Assembly: GCA_900471925.1 (NCBI GenBank)
Contig: UCGV01000008.1
Location: forward strand, 1-64,000
DNA length: 64,000 bases
From: Hyphomicrobiales bacterium
Lineage (GTDB): Bacteria; Pseudomonadota; Alphaproteobacteria; Rhizobiales; Rhizobiaceae
Direction of reading: 5' to 3'
The translations under genes were made by a program, and so were the position numbers. Within the stretch, counting starts at the first letter, position 1. Every line of letters starts with the position of its first letter. Shown in pieces: positions 15,672-24,901 of this stretch. Below the pieces are notes generated by a model, which searched no databases, was not told the origin of the DNA, and saw only the letters and a list, made by a program, of their open reading frames with translations.

Positions 15672-17666
15672 ATGCATGACGCTCCCTCGAGCGACCGATC
15701 AAAGACCGGCCGGTCCTGGATATCGATGCAGGCACTCGTCGGGCCGCTTCTGGCAATGCCACGCCCGGCCAAGCGTATCCTTGCATTGATTGTCGATTCG
15801 AGCCTCTGTGTACTTACCATCTGGCTTGCTTATTGTTTCCGCCTGAACGAATGGACTGTACTGACCGGCGTTCAGTGGCTTGCGGTCTTCGTATCCCTCT
15901 GTCTGGCGCTGCCGATCTTCATCGTCATGGGCATGTACCGGGCGATCTTCCGTTATGCTGGTATTGCCGCTTTTCTTGCCGTCCTGAAAGCAATTGCGAT
16001 CTACGGAATCGCCTTTGCCAGCATCTTTACCGCACTCAGCGTTCCCGGCATTCCGCGCACGGTCGGTATCCTGCAGCCTCTGCTGCTGCTGATCGCAATC
16101 GGCCTTTCCCGCCTCGGCATCCGCTATTGGCTTGGTGACACCTATCAGCGCATCCTGCACAAGAACACCCTGGCCAAGGTTCTGATCTATGGCGCCGGCA
16201 GTTCCGGCCGTCAGCTCGCAGCAGCACTCACCACCAGTACCGAACTCAACGTTGTCGGTTATCTCGATGACGATCCGAAGCTTCGGGGCGGCATTATGGG
16301 CGGACTGCCGATTTATGATCCCGCCGACCTTCCCGAGATCGTCACTACGCTCGGTGTTCACAATGTACTTCTGGCTCTGCCCTCGGTGTCGCGCCAGCGA
16401 CGCAACGAGATTCTCGAGCAGATCCGCAAGGCGCGGGTCAATGTGCGCACGCTGCCGGATCTGACTGCACTCGCCCAGGGCCGCATCGCCGTTTCCGATA
16501 TTCGTGAACTGGAAATCGAGGATCTTCTCGGACGAGAGGCCGTCGCCCCTCAGCAGGGACTGCTCGATAAGGCGACGCTCGGCAAGGTGGTGATGGTGAC
16601 CGGTGCCGGCGGCTCGATCGGCAGCGAACTCTGCCGCCAGATCCTGCGCAGCGGTCCGACGCATCTGATCCTCGTTGAGCAGAACGAATACGCCCTCTAT
16701 GCCATCCATGGCGAATTGCAGAAGCTTGCGGAGGTTTACGACCAGCAGAAGGCGCAGATCGTACCGATCCTCTGCTCGGTGCGTGACAGCGATCGCATGC
16801 AGCACATCATGACGAGCTGGCGGCCACAGGCAGTCTATCACGCCGCTGCCTATAAACATGTGCCGCTCGTGGAGCAGAACGCGGTCGAAGGCATCAAGAA
16901 CAACGTGATGGGCACACTCTTGACTGCCCAGGCGGCCGAAAAATGCGGCGTTGCCAATTTCGTGCTGGTCAGCACCGACAAGGCGGTGCGCCCGACCAAC
17001 GTGATGGGCGCCAGCAAAAGGCTTGCCGAAATGGTGCTGCAGGCGCTCTCGGCGGAGCAGCCGGCCGGCCGCACTCGTACCAATTTCTCGATGGTCCGCT
17101 TCGGCAACGTGCTTGGCTCCTCCGGATCCGTCGTGCCGCTGTTTCGCCAGCAGATCCGGGATGGCGGGCCGGTAACACTGACCCATCCCGACATTACCCG
17201 CTATTTCATGACGATCTCGGAGGCTTCGCAACTCGTTATCCAGGCAGGCGCCATGGCAGAGGGCGGAGATGTGTTCCTGCTCGACATGGGTGAACCGGTG
17301 CGTATCGCCGACCTGGCGCGACGCATGATCGAGCTTTCGGGCCTGACGGTGGCCAGCGACGACAATCCTGAAGGCGACATCGAGCTTTCGGTCACCGGGC
17401 TACGTCCTGGCGAAAAGCTTTACGAGGAGCTCCTGATCGGCGACGATCCGGAAAAGACCGAGCACCCGCGCATTATGAAGGCGCGCGAGGATTTCCTATC
17501 CTGGTCGGATCTTTCCAAGCGCCTGAAAGCGCTCGACACGGCGCTCGATCGCAACGATATCCCGGCCGCTCGCGCGATGCTCGCCGAACTCGTCTCCGGC
17601 TATGCCTCGACCGGCGAGGTAACCGATCTTGCGCTCAGCACCGCCGAGGCCACTACGGCGGCGTGA
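15672..17666 (+). CDS. Membrane nucleotide-sugar 4,6-dehydratase (FlaA1/CapD/WbpM type)
   Basis: A 664-residue polytopic protein: four N-terminal membrane segments within about residues 35-145, a first Rossmann fold with GAGSSGRQLA (about 180), and the catalytic extended SDR with TGAGGSIGSELCRQI (about 310). The active site has STDKAVRPTNVMGASKR, with Met replacing the usual SDR Tyr, as is normal in the long WbpM/PglF group. It makes a 4-keto-6-deoxy sugar nucleotide, probably from UDP-GlcNAc. I prefer ATG 15672; GTG 15657 is in frame. Together with the sugar transferase it points to a surface polysaccharide. Confidence 0.9.
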   Translation: MHDAPSSDRSKTGRSWISMQALVGPLLAMPRPAKRILALIVDSSLCVLTIWLAYCFRLNEWTVLTGVQWLAVFVSLCLALPIFIVMGMYRAIFRYAGIAAFLAVLKAIAIYGIAFASIFTALSVPGIPRTVGILQPLLLLIAIGLSRLGIRYWLGDTYQRILHKNTLAKVLIYGAGSSGRQLAAALTTSTELNVVGYLDDDPKLRGGIMGGLPIYDPADLPEIVTTLGVHNVLLALPSVSRQRRNEILEQIRKARVNVRTLPDLTALAQGRIAVSDIRELEIEDLLGREAVAPQQGLLDKATLGKVVMVTGAGGSIGSELCRQILRSGPTHLILVEQNEYALYAIHGELQKLAEVYDQQKAQIVPILCSVRDSDRMQHIMTSWRPQAVYHAAAYKHVPLVEQNAVEGIKNNVMGTLLTAQAAEKCGVANFVLVSTDKAVRPTNVMGASKRLAEMVLQALSAEQPAGRTRTNFSMVRFGNVLGSSGSVVPLFRQQIRDGGPVTLTHPDITRYFMTISEASQLVIQAGAMAEGGDVFLLDMGEPVRIADLARRMIELSGLTVASDDNPEGDIELSVTGLRPGEKLYEELLIGDDPEKTEHPRIMKAREDFLSWSDLSKRLKALDTALDRNDIPAARAMLAELVSGYASTGEVTDLALSTAEATTAA

Positions 17667-17715
17667 TCGACGCCCGATCGTGACGTTTCTTTGAATGCGC
17701 TATATTAGACGCGCC

Positions 17716-17755
17716 AAAAGCCGCTCCCAGAATTCGGTCCTGGAAGCGGCTTTAA
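17716..17755. terminator. Bidirectional rho-independent terminator
   Basis: AAAAGCCGCTCCCAG is mirrored by CTGGAAGCGGCTTT, with A and T runs at the two sides, so it can end transcription from both directions. It lies between the convergent dehydratase gene and fucU. Confidence 0.85.
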
Positions 17756-17803
17756 TTTATGCGGCTATCGGAATTGAGAACGGCGGCATAGGCCTCGTCT
17801 TGG

Positions 17804-18244
17804 TCAATTGCCGCCGAGATTGACCGTGCCCTTGCGGATGATGACATTGCCATAGAACAGCGTTTCGCCAGTGGAAATGACGGCGAAGGCTCCCTTTGCG
17901 CGGTCGTAGAAGGCGAAGCGTTCGACGCGGGCGAGTTTGACCGGCTCACCTGATAGTGCGTCGAGAGCCTCCTGGATCGCCACATGCGCCGGCACGATCG
18001 TGTCGGGTTCGTCGATCACTTCCATGCCGATGACGGGATCGGGTTCGGATTCATCGACGGGCATGACTGACAGTACGGCTTTCAGCATGCGCGGCAGATC
18101 GGCCGCTTCCATGCGGATCAGCCGCTTGGCCACCGTCTGGGCAGGAAAGCTGCCGTCGGCGATGACGATTTCGTCGCCGTGGCCCATGGCGCGCAGCGCA
18201 TAGAGAATATCGGCATTCAGGATCGGGTCGATACCAATGAGCAT
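17804..18244 (-). CDS. fucU: L-fucose mutarotase (RbsD/FucU family)
   Basis: A 146-residue FucU-type mutarotase. The N-terminal MLIGIDPILNADILYALRAMGHGDEIVIADGSFP holds the family's conserved His and Asp, and the C-terminal part has the YGNVIIRKG closing strand. It interconverts alpha and beta L-fucose. It is the last gene of a leftward set: aldo/keto reductase, lactonase, DUF1349, FucU. This set plus the dehydratase and dehydrogenase at 7.9-10.0 kb makes an almost complete oxidative L-fucose pathway. Confidence 0.9.
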   Translation of the reverse strand: MLIGIDPILNADILYALRAMGHGDEIVIADGSFPAQTVAKRLIRMEAADLPRMLKAVLSVMPVDESEPDPVIGMEVIDEPDTIVPAHVAIQEALDALSGEPVKLARVERFAFYDRAKGAFAVISTGETLFYGNVIIRKGTVNLGGN

Positions 18245-18253
18245 GTTGCGTCC

Positions 18254-18838
18254 TCAGGTCAGGTCGTGAAGGTCTTTGGTGATGGCGGGGCCGATCTCGA
18301 ATTCCGAAAAGCGGATCGCAAGGCCGCTCCGCTCCGGCGTGCAGGCGGTCGGGCCGACCTGGTAGGTCTCGGCAACGGGGAAGGGCGCGAGGCGAAGAAG
18401 CGGCCAGAAGCTGCCGTCGCGCGAGGCCTGGATGCGCATGGCGCCCTTGGCGAGCGTGATGCGGATATAGAAATCCTCGAGCTCCTTGAAGGGCTGCGAT
18501 ACCGACCAGTCGGACTTGCCGTCGGTGATGACGGTGCTGAGGAAAAGTTCGCCGTCGGTGAATTCGACGCCGGTCTTGACCCAGCGCTCTTCGTCGATGC
18601 GCACCATCAGACCGGCCTGATCGTAGAGCGTGCGGAATTCGCCCTGGATGCGGATCTTGGCGGTAAAGCCGTCGGCGGTGGGAAAGCCGAGAAAATGGCC
18701 GCTGTCGCGCTTGAAGCCGTAATAGGTCTCGCGCCAGAAATCGGTCTTCTCATCTGTCGTCATCGTCAGGCTGGTATCGGCAGCGTCGAAGCTCTTGGGC
18801 TCGTTCAGCCATGTGCCGTTCTTGATATTGATGCTCAT
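18254..18838 (-). CDS. DUF1349 (concanavalin-like) protein
   Basis: A 194-residue protein of the DUF1349 type, a beta-sandwich fold related to lectins and glycosidase modules. The stretch DFWRETYYGFKRDSGHFLG and the central DQAGLMVRIDEERWVKTGVEF are typical of the family. No signal peptide, so probably cytoplasmic. It overlaps the start of its neighbour's stop by four bases and is followed by fucU after nine bases, so it belongs to the fucose operon. Its molecular role is not known to me. Confidence 0.82.
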   Translation of the reverse strand: MSINIKNGTWLNEPKSFDAADTSLTMTTDEKTDFWRETYYGFKRDSGHFLGFPTADGFTAKIRIQGEFRTLYDQAGLMVRIDEERWVKTGVEFTDGELFLSTVITDGKSDWSVSQPFKELEDFYIRITLAKGAMRIQASRDGSFWPLLRLAPFPVAETYQVGPTACTPERSGLAIRFSEFEIGPAITKDLHDLT

Positions 18839-19698
18839 CTCGAAAATCCGTCTGTTGAAAGCTGATAGGCGTCGGTGGCGTTGCCTTCGAAGAAACGATC
18901 GGCAATCTCGGGGGCGGCGGCCGTCAGCCGCGAGGCGATTGTCTTGACCTCTGAGTAGGAGGCGGCAAGGGTTGCGACCGGCCAGTCGGAACCGAAGATC
19001 AGCCTGTCGGGGCCGAAACATTTGAGCGCGATCTGCAGATAGGGATCGAAATCTTCGGGCACCGCACGGGTCCAGTCGGCCTCAGTCACCAGGCCCGAGA
19101 CCTTGCACCAGACATTGGCATTGCTTGCAAGCGCCTTGAAGCCGGCTTCCCAGAAGCTTGAAAAGCCCGAAGCGATCGGGGGCTTTGCCATATGGTCGAG
19201 CACGAAACGCCCGTTCGGAAAGAGGCCGACCAGATCGATTGCGGCCGGCAGCTCGCGCGCTCGCACCAGAAGATCGAAGGTCAGCCCGGCCTCGAAGACG
19301 GCCGAGACGCCGCGCTGAACGGCGGATCGGCGCAGCCATTCGGCATCGGCCTCGTCATGGACATTGTGGCGGATGCCGACCAGCTTGTCACCGCCGGGCA
19401 GTAGCCGCAGCGCTGATATCTGCGCTGCGACGTCATCGGCCAGGAGATCGACCCAGCCGACGACGCCGGCAACAAAATCATGGGCTTTGGCGATCGCCAG
19501 GAAGTCGCGCGTCTCAGCAAGGTCGTGACGGCATTGCACGAGGATGGTCGCATCCACGCCGGAAGCGGCCATCAGGGGCAGGAGATCGGTGGGGCGGTAG
19601 TCGCGCCGGAGCGGGCTCATCTCCTCGCCCTCCATCCAGGGATAGCTGCCGGTGGCAAGATCCCAGAAATGCTGATGCGCATCGATCACGCGGCGCAT
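18835..19698 (-). CDS. L-fuconolactonase-like amidohydrolase
   Basis: A 287-residue amidohydrolase-2 enzyme with N-terminal VIDAHQHFWD (HxH metal site, about residues 5-9) and C-terminal FGSDWPVA carrying the catalytic Asp. It should hydrolyse L-fuconolactone to L-fuconate after the aldo/keto reductase step. It is tightly coupled to its neighbours: the preceding gene stops about five bases before this ATG (GTG 19707 is an alternative start giving an overlap). It is a distant paralogue of the gene at 5,887-6,711. Confidence 0.87.
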   Translation of the reverse strand: MRRVIDAHQHFWDLATGSYPWMEGEEMSPLRRDYRPTDLLPLMAASGVDATILVQCRHDLAETRDFLAIAKAHDFVAGVVGWVDLLADDVAAQISALRLLPGGDKLVGIRHNVHDEADAEWLRRSAVQRGVSAVFEAGLTFDLLVRARELPAAIDLVGLFPNGRFVLDHMAKPPIASGFSSFWEAGFKALASNANVWCKVSGLVTEADWTRAVPEDFDPYLQIALKCFGPDRLIFGSDWPVATLAASYSEVKTIASRLTAAAPEIADRFFEGNATDAYQLSTDGFSR

Positions 19699-19703
19699 GG
19701 CGA

Positions 19704-20690
19704 TCACGCCGTCGGCGTTTCGGCAGAGATCAGGCCCTCGGCCTTCAGCTCCTGCCAGAGTGCGGCCGGAATTTCCTGGCGGAAAAGAGCGGCGTTCTCG
19801 ATCATCTCTTCGGGGCTTCTGACCCCGGTCAGCACGGTTGCGATCGCCGGATGGGCGAGCGGGAACTGGATCGCGGCAGCCTTCAGCGGCACGCCATGGC
19901 GCAGGCAGACCGCTTCCAGCTTCAGCGCGTGCTCGATCAGGTCCTTGTCGGCATCCTGATAGTTGAACTTGGCGCCCGCTGCCGGATTGGCGAGGATGCC
20001 GCTATTGTAGACGCCGCCGATGATGATCGAGATATTCTTCTTAACGCAGAGCGGCAGCAGTTCGCGCAGCGCGCCCTGTTCCAAGAGCGTATAGCGGCCG
20101 GCAAGCAGGAAGCAGTCGAAATTGCCGTTGCGAGCGAATTCGGCCAGCATCTCGCTCTGGTTCATGCCGGCCCCGACTGCCCCGATCGTGCCGTCGGAAC
20201 GCAACCGGTCGAGCGCCTTGTAGGCGCCATCGATGGCTTGAGCATAGTGATTGTCAGGGTCATGGATATGGAGAACGTCGATCCTATCGGTGTCGAGACG
20301 CTTCAAGCTTTCCTCGACCGAGGTCATCACACCGTCATAGCTGAAGTCGAAGACCGGGCGCTCCGGCGGGGTGCCCTTGTAATAGGCGTCCTCGCCTTGC
20401 GTGTTTTCCGGCAGGCGCAACAGGCGGCCGACCTTGGTGCAGAGCACATAGTCGCCGCGCGGCTTGGTCTTCAGGAAAGCGCCGAGGCGCTGCTCGGCCA
20501 TGCCGTTACCATATTGCGGGGCGCTGTCGAAGAAACGGACGCCAAGCTTCCAGGCCGTCTCCATCGTCTCCTCGGCCGCGCTTTCGCTGGTGGCGGAATA
20601 GAGGCCCCCGATCGCCGTGGTGCCGAGGCCGAGCGCTGTCGCTTCGAGTACCGTGGTGCCGAGGCGGCGTTTCTCAAATTTTTCTTCCAT
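19704..20690 (-). CDS. Aldo/keto reductase, probable L-fucose (D-threo-aldose) dehydrogenase
   Basis: A 328-residue AKR of the D-threo-aldose/L-fucose 1-dehydrogenase group. RLGTTVLEATALGLGTTAIGGLY opens the barrel; FFDSAPQYGNGMAEQRLG contains the catalytic Asp and Tyr, the Lys is in CTKVGRLL and the His in DVLHIHDPD. It oxidises L-fucose to L-fuconolactone with NAD(P). ATG 20690 is preceded by GGGATGGAA; an in-frame codon at 20726 is less likely. It is the first gene of the leftward fucose operon. Confidence 0.87.
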   Translation of the reverse strand: MEEKFEKRRLGTTVLEATALGLGTTAIGGLYSATSESAAEETMETAWKLGVRFFDSAPQYGNGMAEQRLGAFLKTKPRGDYVLCTKVGRLLRLPENTQGEDAYYKGTPPERPVFDFSYDGVMTSVEESLKRLDTDRIDVLHIHDPDNHYAQAIDGAYKALDRLRSDGTIGAVGAGMNQSEMLAEFARNGNFDCFLLAGRYTLLEQGALRELLPLCVKKNISIIIGGVYNSGILANPAAGAKFNYQDADKDLIEHALKLEAVCLRHGVPLKAAAIQFPLAHPAIATVLTGVRSPEEMIENAALFRQEIPAALWQELKAEGLISAETPTA

Positions 20691-20897
20691 GAAAATTCCA
20701 TCCCGAGAAAATATCCAATCCGACAAGCGTCAGAGCCGGAAAGCGCCTGATATCGGCCTGCTTTTTAATTTTCATTCTCTTTCCGTTCTGTCAATAAATT
20801 TCTTCTGAGAAAATTAACTTGCACGGCCGCAAAATTTTTGTCAGTTTCTTAACATCGGTTTCGAGCATAGAAAATCTCAACCCAAGGCTCCCAACGC

Positions 20898-21833
20898 ATG
20901 ACTGCCGACTTCTCGAAAGGTGCCGCATTTTGCGACGGGATGTTCGTCCCGGCCGGGCAAGCGGTCATTTCCGTTCTGGACTGGGGCTTTACCCGATCGG
21001 ACGTCACCTATGACGTCGTCCACGTCCGTGACGGCGCCTTCTTCCGCCTCCAGGATCATCTCGACCGGTTCGAGCGCTCACTGAAGGGGCTCAGGCTTTC
21101 GCCCTCCTATTCTATGACCGAAATCGGCGAGATCGCCATGCGGTGCGTCGCCTTGTCTGATCTGAAGAATTCCTATGTCGCGATGATCTGTACCCGCGGC
21201 AGGCCGCGCATTTTCGGCTCGCGCCGACCGGAAGATTGCGACAACAGGCTGATCGTCTATGCGATCCCGTGGATCGACGTGATCCCGCCCGATGTGCAGG
21301 AAAGGGGCGCGCATCTGCATATCGCCTCCGTGCCGCGCACCGCGCCTGCCTCCATCGATCCGACCATCAAGAATTACCACTGGGGCGACCTGACCCGCGG
21401 CCTCTTCGAGGCCCATGATGCGGGCGCCGATACGGCCGTGCTGCTCGATGCCGAGGGGTTCGTTACCGAAGGACCGGGCTTCAACGTTTTCATCGTCAGG
21501 AATGGCGAGGTGCTGACGCCGGATCGCGGGGTGCTTGAAGGCATCACCCGCCGCTCCGTGCTGGAACTCTGCGGAATGCTCGGCATTGCCGCCCGCATCG
21601 CGCCTTTGAAGAAGGAGGATCTCTTATCGGCGGACGAGATGTTCTGCACGACGACGGCGGGCGGCGTGATGCCTGTCTCGCGGATCGGCGATCACATCAT
21701 GGGCAATGGCAGGCCGGGTGAACTCAGCCTCAAGCTCAAATCGTCCTACTGGGAAAAACACAAGGCCGGATGGCATCAGACACCGGTCGATTATTCAATC
21801 AAAACAACTTCGTTCGAAGGGGAACGCACATGA
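20898..21833 (+). CDS. Class IV PLP-dependent aminotransferase
   Basis: A 311-residue fold-type IV aminotransferase (branched-chain/D-alanine aminotransferase family). The PLP lysine is in the IKNYHWGDL segment (about residues 157-165) and the family signature covers AVLLDAEGFVTEGPGFNVFIV, with the phosphate-binding end GGVMPVSRIG. It overlaps the start of the following periplasmic protein gene (ATGA), so it is co-translated with a polyamine-type ABC importer. It probably deaminates the imported amine or amino acid; the substrate is unknown. Confidence 0.85.
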   Translation: MTADFSKGAAFCDGMFVPAGQAVISVLDWGFTRSDVTYDVVHVRDGAFFRLQDHLDRFERSLKGLRLSPSYSMTEIGEIAMRCVALSDLKNSYVAMICTRGRPRIFGSRRPEDCDNRLIVYAIPWIDVIPPDVQERGAHLHIASVPRTAPASIDPTIKNYHWGDLTRGLFEAHDAGADTAVLLDAEGFVTEGPGFNVFIVRNGEVLTPDRGVLEGITRRSVLELCGMLGIAARIAPLKKEDLLSADEMFCTTTAGGVMPVSRIGDHIMGNGRPGELSLKLKSSYWEKHKAGWHQTPVDYSIKTTSFEGERT

Positions 21834-22876
21834 AAAGACGTGAATTTCTGACGACCACCGCCTCTTTTGCAGTCGGCGCGCTGGCAGCGCCCGCAATCAT
21901 CCGCCCGGCCTTTGCCGCCGGCAAGGAACTGCGCATGCTGACCTGGGAAGGCTATGCCGACGACCAGTGGGTCAAGGCTTTCGAGGAGAAGACGGGGGCT
22001 GATGTCAGCGTCAGCTATACCGGCAGCGTCGATGAGATCTTCGCCAAGATGACCGCCTCCGAAGGCGCCGATTTCGACGTGATCGCCATCGAGACCTCCT
22101 CCTACAAGCGCCTGACGCAGGAAAAGCTCATCCAGCCGCTCGACGCCGCGAAGCTGCCCAATGCCAAGAACCTCGCCGGCGCCTTCAAGCATGTCTCCGC
22201 CATCGTCTTCGACGGCAAGACCTATGCCGCGCCGTTCGCATGGGGCTCGATCCCGCTGATCTACAATGCCGATACGTTCCAGACGCCGCCGACCAGCTGG
22301 GAAGTATTGTGGGATGAGAAATACAAGGGCCGCATCATCGTCATGGACGATGCCAACAATGCCATCGTCACTGCTGCGCTCACGCTCGGCATCCACGATC
22401 CTTTCAATCTCACTGACGAGCAGTTCGATCAGGTCAAGCAGAAGCTGCTCAAGCAGAAGGCCAATATCGCGAGCTACTATGCCGGTTTCGACGATGGTGT
22501 CAGCATCTTCGCCCAGGGCGGCATCGATCTCATGATGTCGATGGGCGAGCCGCAGGCGCCGATGCTGAAGAAGCAGGGCGCCAATGTAGGCCTCGTCATT
22601 CCGCAGGAAGGCGCGATCGGCTGGATCGACTGCTGGGCGATCAGCGCCAAGGCCCGCGATGTCGATCTGGCCCATGCCTGGATCGATGCGATGCTCGACC
22701 AGGCCGTCGGCACCTATATCAGCACAAAGACCGGCTACGGCAACACCACCAACCAGGCCGTCAATATCGATGCCGGCCTCACCTATGCCGACAAGCTGGT
22801 CTTCCTGGAAGCGCCTGAAGACTTCGCCAAGCGCATCGAGCTCTGGAACGAGATCAAGGCAACCCCGGTACAGTAA
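21830..22876 (+). CDS. Tat-exported polyamine/spermidine-type ABC substrate-binding protein
   Basis: A 348-residue PotD-like periplasmic binding protein. The N-terminus KRREFLTTTASFAVGALAA has the twin-arginine motif followed by a hydrophobic segment and an AFA cleavage site, so it is likely exported folded through Tat. The mature part begins with KELRMLTWEGYADDQWVKAFEEKTG, typical of PotD/PotF proteins. It is coupled on both sides, to the aminotransferase and to the ATPase gene. Confidence 0.88.
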   Translation: MKRREFLTTTASFAVGALAAPAIIRPAFAAGKELRMLTWEGYADDQWVKAFEEKTGADVSVSYTGSVDEIFAKMTASEGADFDVIAIETSSYKRLTQEKLIQPLDAAKLPNAKNLAGAFKHVSAIVFDGKTYAAPFAWGSIPLIYNADTFQTPPTSWEVLWDEKYKGRIIVMDDANNAIVTAALTLGIHDPFNLTDEQFDQVKQKLLKQKANIASYYAGFDDGVSIFAQGGIDLMMSMGEPQAPMLKKQGANVGLVIPQEGAIGWIDCWAISAKARDVDLAHAWIDAMLDQAVGTYISTKTGYGNTTNQAVNIDAGLTYADKLVFLEAPEDFAKRIELWNEIKATPVQ

Positions 22877-23997
22877 TGACAGCGTTGCTTTCAGATACCG
22901 CGGATCTGGCGGCCGAGAGACAGAATGTCATCCAGCTCGTCGGCGTGACCAAATCCTATAAGAGCGTTGACGTGCTGAAGCCCGTCAACCTCGACATCCG
23001 GGATGGTGAGTTTCTCACCATCCTTGGGCCCTCGGGTTCCGGCAAGACGACCATCCTGCGGATGATCGGCGGCTTCACGCCGCCTTCGTCCGGCAGGATC
23101 TTGCTGCGCGGCACCGATATCGCGCAGGTGCCGATCTTCAAGCGGCCCTTCAACACGGTCTTCCAGGATTATGCGCTGTTTCCGCATATGACGGTTGCCC
23201 GCAATGTCGGCTATGGCCTGCGCATCCGCAAGACGCCGCCGGCCGAGATCAAAAGCCGTGTCCAGGCGGTGCTCGAAACCGTCAACCTTGCCGACAAGGC
23301 GGGGCGTTATCCGGCCGAGCTTTCCGGCGGCCAGCGCCAGCGCGTGGCGCTGGCGCGCGCCATCGTCTGCGAGCCGCAGGTGATCCTGCTCGACGAGCCG
23401 CTGGCGGCCCTCGATGCCGAGCTTCGCCGCTCGATGCAGGAATTCCTGAAGGATCTGCAGCGGCGCATCCGCACCACCTTCGTCTTCATCACCCATGACC
23501 AGGAAGAGGCGATCTCCATGTCCGATCGCATCGCGGTCATGGATCACGGCAATCTCGTCCAGGTCGGTACGCCGGAAGAGATCTATTACAAGCCGAAAAG
23601 CGAGTTCGTCGCCAAGTTCTTCGGCGAGAACAATATCCTGCCGGCTGCGGCCAAGGGCCAGGCGTCCGGCATCGAAAGCCCGCTCGGCAGGCATTCGGCA
23701 TCGTCAGCCCATCAGGGCGAGTTGCTGCTGGCGATCCGCCCGGAAAGCTTCCGCCTGCATGACGGCAGCGAGATGCGGGCCGACGAGCGCATGGCAAAGG
23801 CGCGGCTCGACGCCGTCACCTTCCTTGGTGCGACGACGCAGCTTTCGCTCGCGATTGGTGGATTGGGCGGTGCCGCGGGCGAACATCGCGTCAAGGTCAG
23901 GATGCCGACGGCGCTGTCGATCCGCAATCTGGCTGTCGGCAGCGATGTCATGCTGCGCTGGTCGGAAGCCGATGTCAGCTTCCTGCCGAAAGGGTGA
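22876..23997 (+). CDS. Polyamine-type ABC transporter ATPase (PotA-like)
   Basis: A 373-residue ATPase with Walker A GPSGSGKTT (about 53-61), signature LSGGQRQRVALARA (about 149), Walker B VILLDEPLAALD and switch His in FITHD. The C-terminal about 110 residues form a TOBE-type regulatory domain, as in PotA. Its first base is the last base of the preceding stop. It energises uptake with the two following permeases. Confidence 0.92.
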   Translation: MTALLSDTADLAAERQNVIQLVGVTKSYKSVDVLKPVNLDIRDGEFLTILGPSGSGKTTILRMIGGFTPPSSGRILLRGTDIAQVPIFKRPFNTVFQDYALFPHMTVARNVGYGLRIRKTPPAEIKSRVQAVLETVNLADKAGRYPAELSGGQRQRVALARAIVCEPQVILLDEPLAALDAELRRSMQEFLKDLQRRIRTTFVFITHDQEEAISMSDRIAVMDHGNLVQVGTPEEIYYKPKSEFVAKFFGENNILPAAAKGQASGIESPLGRHSASSAHQGELLLAIRPESFRLHDGSEMRADERMAKARLDAVTFLGATTQLSLAIGGLGGAAGEHRVKVRMPTALSIRNLAVGSDVMLRWSEADVSFLPKG

Positions 23998-24001
23998 GGC
24001 C

Positions 24002-24901
24002 ATGAGCATCACGACCGCACCCTCCGCTATCGGCATAGACGAGGCAGACACGAAGCCGAAGCGCGGCATCGGCAAGCTGATCGCCAGGCTCTTGGTCTAC
24101 GGCCTGCCGACGCTGATCATCTTGCTTCCGCTCGTCTCCTTCTTGGCATCGAGCTTTCTCGAACAGGACAACGGCAAGCTGACCGGCGGGCTGACACTTG
24201 CCAATTATGCCGCCTTCTTCACCAGCGGCAGCTATCTCTATGTCTTCTTCGGCACGCTGAAGCTCGCCTTCACCGTGGCGCTGATCTCGCTCGTCTTCGG
24301 CTATATCCTCTCCTACCTGATCTGGCGGCTCGACGGCTCGCTGCGCTACCTGCTCCTGCTCTTGAGTGCGCTGCCGCTGGTCATGAACTATGTGGTGAAG
24401 ATCTATGCGATGCGCAGCATCCTCGGCTTCAACGGCTTCCTGAATTCAGCCCTGCTGTCCCTCGGTATCATCGATGTGCCGAGCAAGCTCTTCATCTTCA
24501 ACCAGACGGCGGTCATGCTGACGATGGCGGTGATCTACCTGCCCTTCGGCATATTGCCGATCTTCCTGGCGCTGGAGCGCATTCCGCAGTCGCTGATCTC
24601 GGCCGCTGCCGATCTCGGCGCCAAGCCCGGACAGATCTTCCTGACGGTGGTGCTGCCGCTCAGCCTGCCGGGCTCGATTGCGGCCGCCCTCTTCGTCATG
24701 GTGATTGCGCTTGGCGACTACCTGACGCCGCAAATGGTCGGCGGCAGCGAAGGCTTCACCTTCGGCCGCGCCGTCTGGAGCCAGTTCGGCATGGCCTTCA
24801 ACTGGCCGTTCGGTGCCGCCCTTGCCGTCATGCTCCTCATTGCCGTGATCGCGCTGATCGCGCTCGCTTCCCTCATTTCCCGCACCGCGAGGATCAGATG
24901 A
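24002..24901 (+). CDS. ABC transporter permease (PotB-like)
   Basis: A 299-residue inner-membrane permease with about six membrane segments, from about residue 30 to the end. The EAA-type coupling loop is LISAAADLGAKPGQIF (about 197-212). ATG 24002 is four bases after the ATPase stop; the same frame is open far upstream but only as a shadow of the ATPase gene. It pairs with the next gene to form the membrane channel. Confidence 0.92.
   Translation: MSITTAPSAIGIDEADTKPKRGIGKLIARLLVYGLPTLIILLPLVSFLASSFLEQDNGKLTGGLTLANYAAFFTSGSYLYVFFGTLKLAFTVALISLVFGYILSYLIWRLDGSLRYLLLLLSALPLVMNYVVKIYAMRSILGFNGFLNSALLSLGIIDVPSKLFIFNQTAVMLTMAVIYLPFGILPIFLALERIPQSLISAAADLGAKPGQIFLTVVLPLSLPGSIAAALFVMVIALGDYLTPQMVGGSEGFTFGRAVWSQFGMAFNWPFGAALAVMLLIAVIALIALASLISRTARIR

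Noticed and set aside
15699..17231. 510-codon leftward open frame inside the dehydratase gene
   Set aside because: Antisense to a clearly conserved protein, His/Arg-rich, no family; long antisense frames are common in high-GC DNA.
23495..24001. Upstream extension of the PotB-like permease frame
   Set aside because: It lies inside the ATPase gene in another frame and has the repetitive Arg/Ser-rich look of a shadow frame.
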